Positions 24,320 to 34,389 of a stretch of DNA of 48,886 nt are shown in pieces (within the stretch, counting starts at the first letter, position 1; every line of letters begins with the position of its first letter). The position numbers and the translations under genes are program-made. The notes below the pieces were generated by a model. That model did not search any database. It was not told the origin of the DNA and was given only the letters and a program-made list of their open reading frames with translations. The stretch comes from an uncultured Massilimicrobiota sp. (GTDB taxonomy: Bacteria; Bacillota_I; Bacilli_A; Erysipelotrichales; Coprobacillaceae): NCBI GenBank assembly GCA_944325245.1, contig CALUZM010000011.1:1-48886 (forward strand), written 5' to 3'.

Positions 24320-25897
24320 ATGGAACAGAAGAAATTAATACAATTTCGTAATATAGTGAAAGAATTTGATGGACAAATTGTTTTAAAAGGTGTCAATCTT
24401 GATATTTATGAAAATGAGTTTGTCACTTTACTGGGACCAAGTGGTTGTGGAAAGACAACATTGCTGAGAATTTTAGGTGGCTTTCTAGATGCTACTGAGG
24501 GAGAAGTTATTTTTGATGGAGAAGAAATCAGTAAAGTTCCTCCACATAAAAGAGAGTTAAATACTGTTTTTCAAAAATATGCTCTTTTCCCACATATGAG
24601 TGTTTATCAAAATATTGCCTTTGGATTAAAAATTAAGAAAATGAGTAAAGACGTTATTGAACAAAAAGTTATGAAAATGTTAAAGCTCATTGGTTTAGAA
24701 GGATTTGAAAATAAAAACGTTACACTTCTTTCAGGGGGACAACAACAACGTGTAGCGATTGCTAGAGCACTTGTTAATGAACCTAAGGTTTTATTATTGG
24801 ATGAACCACTTGGAGCATTGGATTTAAAATTAAGAAAAGAAATGCAATATGAATTAAAGAGAATTCAACAGGAAGTTGGAATTACATTTATTTTTGTTAC
24901 TCATGACCAGGAAGAAGCTTTGACTATGTCAGATAAGATTGTGGTTATGAAAGATGGGGAAATTCAACAAGTTGGGACACCTCAGGAAATCTACAATGAA
25001 CCAGAAAATAGATATGTCGCAAACTTCATTGGAGAAAGTAATATTATTCCAGCTGTTATGTTAGAAGATTATAAAGTGAAATTTGATGATATTGTTTTTG
25101 ATTGTGTAGATTTTGGATTTAAGGATAAACAACCAGTTGATGTTGTAATTCGTCCAGAAGATATTGATATTGTGGATGTACAAAATGGAAAAATGACAGG
25201 AGAAGTCTTAAGTGTTCTTTTTAAAGGTGTTCATTATGAAGTGATGGTTGAAACTGTTCCTGGAACAAGTGTAACAGTGAATATGCATGTCATCAGAAAT
25301 CGTGATGTGACATCTGAAAATGGAAAAGAAAAAATCAGTGCCAATGATTTCTATGTCGATATTGAAGATGTCAAATCATTAGATGATGCTGAAATTATTG
25401 CGCGTGCTGATGCACAGGCATGGAATCCTGAAACAGATGATTATATTTCTATCAGTAAGATTGATTATGATTTAAAAGAAGAAATTGGTGAATATGCAGT
25501 GACATTCTCGACTTCAAGTGGAACATCAGTAGAACGTAAGATCATTGTTGTGAATCAACCTGTTGTGAAGAATGAAAGAGCGAATGAAGGGGTTATGGCA
25601 TTCAATTTCTTTAAGACAGTTGATGAACTTGATGAATCTGTAGCATTAGATACAGATTTAAAAACATGGGCAAATGCTCAAGGATGGAAATTGAATGATG
25701 AAGATGAATCTGTAGATATTTATGTAGATTATGATTTTGATCCTGAACATATTGAAGAAGGAACATATAAAGTCACTTTCTCAACAGAAGGTAGAGAATT
25801 AAAGATTCATACAACAGATTATGTGGAAGAAGGTAAAGAGGTCGGTTTAACATTCTTCCCTGAAGATATTCATGTCATGGAAAAGATGGGGTTCTAG
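24320..25897 (+). CDS. potA: Spermidine/putrescine ABC transporter ATPase with a repeated insertion in its TOBE domain
   Basis: Energises polyamine uptake by PotBC. Walker [10 protein letters not shown] is near residues 38-47, signature LSGGQQQR near 136, and Walker [12 protein letters not shown] near 157. The TOBE domain begins near 292 ([17 protein letters not shown]) and resumes near 489 ([15 protein letters not shown]) to the end. Between lie about 165 extra residues: two tandem modules (about 338-412 and 425-496) with the shared pattern ADAQAW/ANAQGW followed by [18 protein letters not shown], like small bacterial Ig-type folds. Usual PotA has 350-380 residues; this has 525. ATG 24320 fits AAGGGAG; the ATG at 24314 is too close to it. 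Confidence 0.92.
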   Translation: MEQKKLIQFRNIVKEFDGQIVLKGVNLDIYENEFVTLLGPSGCGKTTLLRILGGFLDATEGEVIFDGEEISKVPPHKRELNTVFQKYALFPHMSVYQNIAFGLKIKKMSKDVIEQKVMKMLKLIGLEGFENKNVTLLSGGQQQRVAIARALVNEPKVLLLDEPLGALDLKLRKEMQYELKRIQQEVGITFIFVTHDQEEALTMSDKIVVMKDGEIQQVGTPQEIYNEPENRYVANFIGESNIIPAVMLEDYKVKFDDIVFDCVDFGFKDKQPVDVVIRPEDIDIVDVQNGKMTGEVLSVLFKGVHYEVMVETVPGTSVTVNMHVIRNRDVTSENGKEKISANDFYVDIEDVKSLDDAEIIARADAQAWNPETDDYISISKIDYDLKEEIGEYAVTFSTSSGTSVERKIIVVNQPVVKNERANEGVMAFNFFKTVDELDESVALDTDLKTWANAQGWKLNDEDESVDIYVDYDFDPEHIEEGTYKVTFSTEGRELKIHTTDYVEEGKEVGLTFFPEDIHVMEKMGF

Positions 25898-25898
25898 A

Positions 25899-26741
25899 AT
25901 GAAACGTTTTTCACAATTAGCATGCCCCTATATGATATGGGTTATCTTAATGATTTTATTACCAATGTTATTAATTCTTTTCTATTCATTAACAACAAGT
26001 GGAAATGACATCATTAACTTTACATTTACTTTGGATCATTTTAAAAAGTTTTTTACCGACCCAGACTTTTTACTTGTCTTATGGCGTTCATTAACAATCG
26101 CTGTTAAAACAACAATAATCTGTGTTATTTTAGGTTATCCAGTTGCTTATTTTATTGCAAGAAGCAGTGATCGTGTTCGTAATATTCTTGTTTTAGCTAT
26201 CACTTTACCAATGTGGATTAATATGTTAGTCAGAACATATGCCTGGATAGGAATTCTTTCTGATGGGGGTATAGCTCAAACAATTTTAGGTTTCTTTGGA
26301 TTTAAAGATGTAGAGTTGTTATATACAGAAGGTTCTGTATTGCTTGGAATGGTTTATAACTTTATTCCATTTATGATTCTACAAATCAATACATCTTTAT
26401 GTAAGATGGATAAATCATTATTAGAAGCCAGTGCTGATTTAGGGGCGAACAGAGTTCAGACATTCTTACGTGTCACTTTGCCATTATCTTTATCAGGAGT
26501 TGTCAGTGGAATAACACTTGTCTTTTTACCAGCAGTGAGTTCATTCTTTATTCCTAAACTTCTTGGTGGAGGACAGTTCTTCTTAATTGGTAACGTGATT
26601 GAAAATCAATTTATTACAGTTGGAGAATGGAACTTTGGTAGTGCAATCTCTATGATTATGGCAGTCATTATGATGATTTGTATGTATGCAATTAGAAAAA
26701 TTGATGAACGTAATAGTGGAGGAGGGAATCAGGAATCATGA
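25899..26741 (+). CDS. potB: Spermidine/putrescine ABC transporter permease PotB
   Basis: Membrane permease, 280 residues, with six predicted membrane segments. The EAA loop that docks on PotA reads LEASADLGANRVQTFLRVTLP near residues 177-197. The start at 25899, one base after the potA stop, is preceded by GATGGGG inside potA. An in-frame ATG at 25872 would add nine polar residues and is less likely. It pairs with PotC and overlaps it by 4 bases. Confidence 0.93.
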   Translation: MKRFSQLACPYMIWVILMILLPMLLILFYSLTTSGNDIINFTFTLDHFKKFFTDPDFLLVLWRSLTIAVKTTIICVILGYPVAYFIARSSDRVRNILVLAITLPMWINMLVRTYAWIGILSDGGIAQTILGFFGFKDVELLYTEGSVLLGMVYNFIPFMILQINTSLCKMDKSLLEASADLGANRVQTFLRVTLPLSLSGVVSGITLVFLPAVSSFFIPKLLGGGQFFLIGNVIENQFITVGEWNFGSAISMIMAVIMMICMYAIRKIDERNSGGGNQES

Positions 26742-27544
26742 AAAAAGATAAGAGAATTATTGGTAAAATTTTAATGGTTCTGATGATTTTATTCTTCTAT
26801 TTACCAATTGTATTTATGGTTATCTTCTCTTTTAATGAAAGTAAATCATTAACACATTTTACTGGTTTTAGTTTAAACTGGTATGAAAAACTCTTCCAAA
26901 ATAGAGATATGATGGAATCATTATATGTCACAATTACAGTTGCTGTGATTGCTACAATTGTATCGACAATAGTAGGAACAATTAGTGCCATTGGTTTATC
27001 AAAATCAAGCAAGATTGTTAAAAAAGTCATGATGCAGTTAAATGATTTTCCAATTATGAATCCAGAAATTGTGACAGCTATTGGATTGATGTTACTATTT
27101 ATTACATTTCATATAGAACGTGGTTTTATGACAATGTTACTTGCTCATATTACATTCTGTATACCTTATGTTATTTTAAGTGTGATGCCTAAGATACGTT
27201 CACTAGATCCAAATCTATCTGATGCGGCAATGGATTTAGGAGCAACACCATGGCAAGCCTTAACAAAAGTTTTAGTGCCACAAATTATGCCTGGTATTGT
27301 ATCAGGAGCCTTAATTGCCTTTACAATGTCATTTGATGATTTTATCATTTCATATTTTGTAACAGGGGGAGGGGTTAAAAACTTAAGTATCATGGTTTAT
27401 ACAATGAGTAAAAGAGTTAACCCAACAATCAATGCAATATCTACGCTTGTCGTAGTATTGATAACGGTAGTCTTAGTGATTATCAATGTAGTACCACTAA
27501 TTAAAGCAAGAAGGGAGAAAAAAGATGAAAAAGTTATTAACTAG
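26738..27544 (+). CDS. potC: Spermidine/putrescine ABC transporter permease PotC
   Basis: Second permease, 268 residues, with six membrane segments. The EAA motif is DAAMDLGATPWQALTKVLVP near residues 161-180. The N-terminus FYLPIVFMVIFSFNES is typical of PotC. It overlaps potB by 4 bases and potD by 20 bases, so potB, potC and potD are translationally coupled. No unusual feature is seen. Confidence 0.93.
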   Translation: MKKDKRIIGKILMVLMILFFYLPIVFMVIFSFNESKSLTHFTGFSLNWYEKLFQNRDMMESLYVTITVAVIATIVSTIVGTISAIGLSKSSKIVKKVMMQLNDFPIMNPEIVTAIGLMLLFITFHIERGFMTMLLAHITFCIPYVILSVMPKIRSLDPNLSDAAMDLGATPWQALTKVLVPQIMPGIVSGALIAFTMSFDDFIISYFVTGGGVKNLSIMVYTMSKRVNPTINAISTLVVVLITVVLVIINVVPLIKARREKKDEKVIN

Positions 27545-28604
27545 TTTATTAGCGGTTGCAACAATGTTTACTTTAACAGCGTGTGGAGGGGATTCAAATG
27601 CAGATAAGCCATATGCTGGACAAGAATTACACCTTTATAACTGGGGAGAATACATGGGTGAAAACTTTATCTCTGGTTTTGAAGATCTCACAGGAGCAAC
27701 TGTTGTTGTGGATTATTTTGATTCAAATGAAGCTATGTATATCAAAGTGGCAAATGGAGAACCATATGATATCTTAGTTCCAAGTGATTATATGATTGAA
27801 AGATTAATTCAGGAAGATCTTGTTCAAAAATTAGATCAAGATAAGATTACATGTATGGATGAACTTGTTGATGCTGTCAAAGGTTTACCATATGATCCAA
27901 ACAATGATTATTCAATTCCTTATTTCTGGGGAACAGTAGGAATTGTTTATGATAAAACAAAGGTGAGTGAAGCTGACTTAGAAAAAGAAGGATACAATAT
28001 TTTCTTAGATACTAAATACAAAGGAGATATTTATCTATATGATTCTGAACGTGATTCATTCATGATGGCATTAAAAGCTTTAGGATATTCAATGAATACA
28101 AAAGATGAAAAAGAATTAGAAGAAGCTTATAACTGGTTAGTGAAATGTGTTGAAACAATGGAACCAGAAATTGTCACTGATGAAATTATTGATAACATGG
28201 CTCAAGGTAGAAAAGCTTTAGGATTGATTTATTCTGGAGATGCTGCTTATGTTATGAGTGAAAATGAAAACATGGGATTCTATATGCCTGAAACAGGAAC
28301 AAACTTATGGAGTGATGCTATGGTTATTCCTAAGAATGCTGAAAATGTAGAATTAGCTCATGAATTCATTAATTATGCTTCTAGTTATGATGCAGCTATG
28401 GATAACTCAAGCTTTGTAGGATATACTTCTGCTAATCAGGAAGTTATGGATGAACTTGCCAATGGTGATTTCAAAGGAATCAATGCTTATGTACCTAGAA
28501 CTGGAAATGATAAAGATGAAGTTTTTGAATACGATGAAACAACACGTAAAATCATTTCTGATTATTTCAGTAAAGTTAAAATTGCCGCTTCCAATGCTCA
28601 ATAA
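27525..28604 (+). CDS. potD: Spermidine/putrescine-binding lipoprotein PotD
   Basis: Extracytoplasmic solute-binding lipoprotein, 359 residues. The lipobox LTAC places the lipidated Cys at residue 20. The mature start LHLYNWGEYMGENFISGFE is the PotD/PotF signature, and acidic and aromatic residues of the polyamine pocket follow (for example YDILVPSDYMIERL and PYFWGTVGIVYD). AAGGGAG precedes the ATG within potC. It ends the operon; a terminator follows. Confidence 0.95.
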   Translation: MKKLLTSLLAVATMFTLTACGGDSNADKPYAGQELHLYNWGEYMGENFISGFEDLTGATVVVDYFDSNEAMYIKVANGEPYDILVPSDYMIERLIQEDLVQKLDQDKITCMDELVDAVKGLPYDPNNDYSIPYFWGTVGIVYDKTKVSEADLEKEGYNIFLDTKYKGDIYLYDSERDSFMMALKALGYSMNTKDEKELEEAYNWLVKCVETMEPEIVTDEIIDNMAQGRKALGLIYSGDAAYVMSENENMGFYMPETGTNLWSDAMVIPKNAENVELAHEFINYASSYDAAMDNSSFVGYTSANQEVMDELANGDFKGINAYVPRTGNDKDEVFEYDETTRKIISDYFSKVKIAASNAQ

Positions 28605-28612
28605 AAAATAAT

Positions 28613-28645
28613 GAGAAGGTTGATATATATCAATCTTCTTTTTTT
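28613..28645 (+). terminator. Terminator after potD
   Basis: AGAAGGTTGAT and ATCAATCTTCT pair, with one G-T wobble, around an ATAT loop, followed by six more T. Confidence 0.85.
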
Positions 28646-28669
28646 CAAATAAATGGTAAATAAAAAGAA

Positions 28670-28698
28670 ATGACGATAAGGTGAGGACATGATATAAT
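28670..28698 (+). promoter_or_regulatory. Promoter of the DHFR-like/PH/nuclease gene group
   Basis: -35 ATGACG (28670-28675), a 17-bp spacer and -10 TATAAT (28693-28698), 23 bases before the start codon. Confidence 0.5.
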
Positions 28699-28720
28699 TT
28701 GAATACATTGAGGTGAGTTA

Positions 28721-29260
28721 ATGAGAAAAGTGATTTTATTTATTGCTATGAGCTTAGATGGATATATAGCTGATCAACATGGAAATGTAGACTGGCTAGC
28801 AGGACAAGATATAGATAAAGAAAATATAGATACCTATTCAGAATTCATTCAAAATATAGATACAGTGATTATGGGATGGAAAACCTATCATCAAATTGTT
28901 ACAGAATTATCACCAGATCAGTGGGTTTATCCTCATTTAAAAAGTTATATTGTGACGCATCATCCAAAGCATTCTACATCGCATATTATCTTTACTCAAG
29001 AAAATCCACAGGATCTTGTTTCACATTTGAAACAGGATGATGGAAAAGATATCTGGATTTGTGGTGGTGCTCAAATCATTCAGTCACTGCTGAAAAATCA
29101 TTTGATTGATGAGTATCATATCACTGTGATACCAACACTTTTAGGTTCAGGAATCAGATTATTTCAAGACAATAATTTGACCATACCTCTTGAATTAATG
29201 AATTATCGTGAAAATAATGGGATGATGAAATTAATTTATATACCAAGAAAGGAATGTTAA
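28721..29260 (+). CDS. Dihydrofolate-reductase-like (RibD C-terminal domain) protein
   Basis: A 179-residue NADPH-dependent reductase of the RibD C-terminal/DHFR-like family (YwjB/YyaP group). The start VILFIAMSLDGYIAD is the family signature. It is followed by VIMGWKTYHQIV, the cofactor stretch IWICGGAQIIQSLL near residues 110-123, and YHITVIPTLLGSGIRLF. True folate or riboflavin function is not implied, since many members are uncharacterised. AGGTGAG precedes the ATG. The next gene begins one base after its stop. Confidence 0.87.
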   Translation: MRKVILFIAMSLDGYIADQHGNVDWLAGQDIDKENIDTYSEFIQNIDTVIMGWKTYHQIVTELSPDQWVYPHLKSYIVTHHPKHSTSHIIFTQENPQDLVSHLKQDDGKDIWICGGAQIIQSLLKNHLIDEYHITVIPTLLGSGIRLFQDNNLTIPLELMNYRENNGMMKLIYIPRKEC

Positions 29261-29261
29261 T

Positions 29262-29783
29262 ATGGATGATATGATTCAATATGATTTTTGTAAACCTTAT
29301 ATTACTCAGGATGAATATATATTGTGGAAAGGAAAACCAGAAAAAGGACATTTGATAACTGGTGGAGATATGATTATGATGATTTTTGGAATTTTTTGGT
29401 TATCATTTTGTTTCTTTTTTGAATATTCAATCATCCAAAGTCAATCATCGTTATTTTTTATACTTTGGGGAATTCCTTTTATATTGGTCGGTTTATATCT
29501 TGTCTTTGGGAGATTAATTCAAAAGATATATTTAAGAAATAAAATATTTTATGTGATTACAAATAAAAAGATTATGATTAAACATGGAAATAAGATAGAA
29601 ATGTATGATGGAAGTCAATTACCACCTATGGAAATTCATATTCACAAAAATGGAAATGGAACAATCTTATTTAGTGAAACTGTTTATACGAGAAGAGGAA
29701 GAAATTATCATACATATTTCATGTTGGAGAATTTGTCAGATGTAGCACAGGCTCAAAATGCAATTGATATGATGGATAAATAA
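29262..29783 (+). CDS. PH-domain-like membrane protein, unknown function
   Basis: A 173-residue protein. A polar start containing EYILWKGKPEKG is typical of bacterial PH-like proteins. Two membrane segments (about 40-55 and 65-85) are followed by a beta-rich domain (about 95-170) with YVITNKKIMIKHG, the usual bPH2-type core. No function is known for the family. GAAAGGA precedes the ATG. It probably shares a transcript with the reductase before it and the nuclease 20 bases after it. Confidence 0.7.
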   Translation: MDDMIQYDFCKPYITQDEYILWKGKPEKGHLITGGDMIMMIFGIFWLSFCFFFEYSIIQSQSSLFFILWGIPFILVGLYLVFGRLIQKIYLRNKIFYVITNKKIMIKHGNKIEMYDGSQLPPMEIHIHKNGNGTILFSETVYTRRGRNYHTYFMLENLSDVAQAQNAIDMMDK

Positions 29784-29803
29784 AAATGTATTGAGGTGTA
29801 GAC

Positions 29804-30514
29804 ATGAGAAGAAGATATAAAAAAAGAAAGACATATAAAAAGAGAATGTGGAAGTTGTTTGTAGCTTGTATCATAGCGATAGGTGGATATATTGGTGTTG
29901 AATATCATCAGCAGACATATAGTGCCATTGATATTGAAGATATTCCAGAATATAGTGGAGAAGCCTATGTTGTGATTAATGATAATGTGCCTTATTTTGA
30001 TGAAAATGATTTAACGACAGAAACATTTGAAAAATATAGTCCTCTAGATTTTTTAGGAAGATGTGGTGTGGCTTTTGCGAATGTTTCAGAAGACACAATG
30101 CCAACAAAAGAAAGAGAAAGTATTGGTATGATTAAACCATCAGGATGGCAAATTAAAAAATATGATTTTGTTGATGGAAAATACTTATATAATCGTTGTC
30201 ATTTAATAGGGTATCAGTTAACAGGTGAAAATGCGAATGAGGAAAATCTCATTACAGGGACAAGATATCTGAATACAGAAGGGATGTTACCTTTTGAAAA
30301 CGAAGTAGCAGACTATATCAAAGATACAGGAAATCATGTTTTATATCGTGTAACACCTATTTTTGAAGGAGATAATCTTGTCGCAAAAGGTGTATTAATG
30401 GAAGCTATGTCAGTTGAAGATCAGGGATTAGATATTGAATTTAATGTTTTTGTTTATAATGTTCAGCCAGGTGTGATTATTGATTATGCGACAGGGGATA
30501 GTCAGCGTAGTTAA
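29804..30514 (+). CDS. Membrane-anchored DNA/RNA non-specific endonuclease
   Basis: Extracellular nuclease of the beta-beta-alpha-metal family, 236 residues. A very basic N-terminus (RRRYKKRKTYKKR) and one membrane segment (about 17-31) make it a type II membrane protein facing outward. The catalytic stretch YNRCHLIGYQLTGENANEEN (from about residue 127) carries the general-base His near 133. ITGTRYLNTEGM supplies the metal-binding Asn near 156. Streptococcal EndA belongs to a related group. Nutrient scavenging or DNA uptake are possible roles; no competence genes are nearby. GAGGTG precedes the ATG. Confidence 0.87.
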   Translation: MRRRYKKRKTYKKRMWKLFVACIIAIGGYIGVEYHQQTYSAIDIEDIPEYSGEAYVVINDNVPYFDENDLTTETFEKYSPLDFLGRCGVAFANVSEDTMPTKERESIGMIKPSGWQIKKYDFVDGKYLYNRCHLIGYQLTGENANEENLITGTRYLNTEGMLPFENEVADYIKDTGNHVLYRVTPIFEGDNLVAKGVLMEAMSVEDQGLDIEFNVFVYNVQPGVIIDYATGDSQRS

Positions 30515-30527
30515 ACGCCTGGCTTTC

Positions 30528-30785
30528 TTATTGAAGAAAAGATTCTTTGTATTTATAAAAGAGGACAATTCCTGATAGAAGCGTCGTAACTCCATTAGAT
30601 ATAATGATAGTTAAGTCATTAAGAATAAAACCATAAATTGTCCATAATATAACACCTAATACAAAAATGATATACATCCCTAAAGAAATGCCAGACACAT
30701 CTCTTGTTTTTAAAACTTGTAGTACTTGAGGTATAAATGAAATTGTTGTTAGTAATGCACCAATAGGTCCAATTAATTGAATCAT
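30528..30785 (-). CDS. SemiSWEET/PQ-loop family sugar transporter
   Basis: An 85-residue, three-helix protein (about 4-22, 37-56, 61-80). It has the PQ motif FIPQVLQVLKTRDVSGIS and then GMYIIFVLGVILWTIYGF, characteristic of bacterial SemiSWEETs. These dimerise to form a sugar pathway across the membrane, and sugar specificity cannot be read from the sequence. GAAAGGATG precedes the ATG. It is monocistronic and convergent with the nuclease gene. Confidence 0.85.
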   Translation of the reverse strand: MIQLIGPIGALLTTISFIPQVLQVLKTRDVSGISLGMYIIFVLGVILWTIYGFILNDLTIIISNGVTTLLSGIVLFYKYKESFLQ

Positions 30786-30866
30786 ATGTAATCATCCTTT
30801 CTTTTGATTTATATGTATTATAAGAAAAGGTGGAGCTAAAGAAAAGACAATATAAAAATAATAAAA

Positions 30867-30914
30867 CAGCGTCACATCTTTTTTGATAAAGAAGCTTTTT
30901 AAGATGTAACGCTG
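30867..30914 (-). terminator. Terminator after the RpiR gene
   Basis: CAGCGTCACATCTT (30867-30880) and AAGATGTAACGCTG (30901-30914) pair with one mismatch across a 20-nt loop. On the minus strand TTTTATTATTTTT follows. Confidence 0.7.
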
Positions 30915-30918
30915 TAAA

Positions 30919-31740
30919 CTAATATTCATAAAGCTGATCATGAATTTGATATAATTTAATAGCTGTATCATAATTATTTTTAATAATGATGGAAATGATA
31001 ATATCAAAAAGATATGAAACAGAAGTGTGAAAAAGAGAATCTCCTAACTCCGTAATATTTTCTTTATAACTACATAACAAACAGACATCAGAATTTTCAG
31101 CTAATAAAGACTTTTCATTACCTGTCATTAAAATAACAAAATGACCTTTCATCCTTAAGTTTCTAATGGCTTTGAGTATATTTTTATTTTGACCCATTCT
31201 AGAAATCACAATAATAACAGAATGAGGAATGAGAAACTCATATAATAATATTTTATCTATAGACTGATAGACATGAGAGATTTTACCTGCCTGCATTATA
31301 TGATGAGAAATGTATTCTCCAATTGATGCATTTGCATCAATTGCAAAAATATCAACCTGATTGACTTTTTCCAAAGCAGTCTGTATTTTTTCTAAATCAT
31401 GAATAGAGAGATTATTTTTGGTTTCTAAAAGAACTTTTTCATGTAAAGAAGAGACCTTATTGACTGAAGAGATCAGACTTTCACTATCACTGACCTCAAT
31501 CTCCTGAAAACCACTTTCTTTAAGGTCGGATAATAAATGAATTTTGAAATCATTAAATCCCTGATAACCCAGTTTTTTAACAAAACGCACAATCACTGTA
31601 GCACTTGTATAAGTCTCACTAGCCAATTGTCTTGTTGTCATCTGTAGAACCTGTTCACAATGATTTAAGATATAATCAGCAATTTGTGATTCTCTTTCTG
31701 TAAAATGCTCTTTTTGTTGTAATTTTCTTATCAGTTTCAT
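30919..31740 (-). CDS. RpiR-family transcriptional regulator
   Basis: A 273-residue sugar-phosphate-responsive regulator. An N-terminal helix-turn-helix (about 1-75) contains TTRQLASETYTSATVIVRFV and KKLGYQGFNDFKIHLL. A SIS domain (about 105-245) contains VDIFAIDANASIGEYISHH and VISRMGQNKNILKAI. Likely targets are carbohydrate genes such as the 6-phospho-beta-glucosidase at 32681 or the MupG-like gene at 36058; MurR regulators of muropeptide salvage belong to this family. It is divergent from the AIM24 gene. Confidence 0.88.
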   Translation of the reverse strand: MKLIRKLQQKEHFTERESQIADYILNHCEQVLQMTTRQLASETYTSATVIVRFVKKLGYQGFNDFKIHLLSDLKESGFQEIEVSDSESLISSVNKVSSLHEKVLLETKNNLSIHDLEKIQTALEKVNQVDIFAIDANASIGEYISHHIMQAGKISHVYQSIDKILLYEFLIPHSVIIVISRMGQNKNILKAIRNLRMKGHFVILMTGNEKSLLAENSDVCLLCSYKENITELGDSLFHTSVSYLFDIIISIIIKNNYDTAIKLYQIHDQLYEY

Positions 31741-31843
31741 TCTATCACCATAATTATTTTAACATATTAAAACTTTTTCATCATTATGATAAATGAATCA
31801 ATAAAAATAATTCATGATATAATGGAGAAAAGGAGGAATACAA

Positions 31844-32617
31844 ATGTTTAAAATTTCTAATTTTACAAATAATAATGATGTTCAAATCATTGAACGAAAA
31901 GGTTCCTTTCAAGTTATTGAATATCAAAGAGATTTAAGTGTTATGCCTAATCATGCACAGACTGCTTATTTTTGTAGTGAAATGAATATTCGCAAAAGAC
32001 AAGTTATCTGTGATATTTCTCAGGCTAATGTTGTTGTTCAAGCGGGGGCTATGCAATGGATGGTTGGTAATGTCTATGCCACAACAGGATTAAAAGGTGT
32101 AGGAGATTTGTTATCGAAAGCAGTCAGAGGAAAAGTAACAGGAGAAACAGCTATTAAGCCAGAATATACAGGTGAGGGTATTCTTGTATTAGAACCAACA
32201 TATAAACATATTCTTTTAATTGATTTAAATGAATGGAATCACTCGATAGTCTTAGATGATGGTTTGTTTCTAGCATGTGAAGCGAGTCTGAAACATAAGG
32301 CAGTTATGCGTTCTAATTTATCATCTGCAGTTGCTGGAAATGAAGGACTGTTTAATTTAGGAATTGAAGGTTCAGGTATTGTTTGCTTGGAATCTGTATG
32401 TCCAAAAGAAGAATTGATCGAAGTAACATTAGAAGATGATGTCTTAAAAATTGATGGTAATATGGCCATAGCATGGAGTGGAAGTTTGGAATTTAAAGTA
32501 GAACGTTCAGGGAAGACCTTAGCGGGTTCAGCTGCCTCTGGAGAAGGCTTGGTCAACGTTTATCGTGGAACTGGTAAAGTTCTAATTGCGCCTATTGATG
32601 GATCAAATCATTCATAA
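31844..32617 (+). CDS. AIM24-family protein
   Basis: A 257-residue beta-rich protein of the AIM24/TIGR00266-like family. Glycine-rich repeated strands occur, for example VVVQAGAMQWMVGNVYATTG and SLEFKVERSGKTLAGSAASG. The function is unknown in bacteria; the mitochondrial homologue supports inner-membrane organisation. There is no signal peptide or membrane segment. An extended -10, TGATATAAT (TATAAT at 31818-31823), lies 20 bases before the ATG and AAGGAGG is present. ATGAAT/ATTCAT arms in the divergent gap could bind the RpiR protein. Confidence 0.8.
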   Translation: MFKISNFTNNNDVQIIERKGSFQVIEYQRDLSVMPNHAQTAYFCSEMNIRKRQVICDISQANVVVQAGAMQWMVGNVYATTGLKGVGDLLSKAVRGKVTGETAIKPEYTGEGILVLEPTYKHILLIDLNEWNHSIVLDDGLFLACEASLKHKAVMRSNLSSAVAGNEGLFNLGIEGSGIVCLESVCPKEELIEVTLEDDVLKIDGNMAIAWSGSLEFKVERSGKTLAGSAASGEGLVNVYRGTGKVLIAPIDGSNHS

Positions 32618-32620
32618 GAT

Positions 32621-32651
32621 AAAAAAAGATTTTCATGTGAAAATCTTTTTT
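32621..32651. terminator. Bidirectional terminator between AIM24 and the GH1 gene
   Basis: AAAAAAAGATTTTC / GAAAATCTTTTTT with an ATGT loop. It has an A run on one side and a T run on the other, so it works on both strands for these convergent genes. Confidence 0.9.
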
Positions 32652-32680
32652 ACATTTATAGGATATCAATTGAAAATGAT

Positions 32681-34159
<1,479 letters not shown>

Positions 34160-34389
34160 TCATGTTTCATTTCGTCAGTCAATAAATAAACAATAAATGA
34201 AAAAAAAGACTCTAAAATGATTACTATTTTATGATTTTTTAGATTTATCTTTTTGTCAGACTCTCATGTTTTTATGTCAGTTTATTTACCTTTATTATAA
34301 AGATATCTAAAAATTTTTATAATTTCTCATTGTAAAAACTTTATATCTTATTATCTACACTTTATCAATTCATCATATTTATATCTTAT

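Noticed and set aside
29017-29034. Possible third parS-like palindrome TGTTTCACATTTGAAACA in the DHFR-like gene
   Set aside because: It is 18 bp with a spacer replacing the central CACGTG, so ParB half-site spacing is wrong. It is far from the other two sites.
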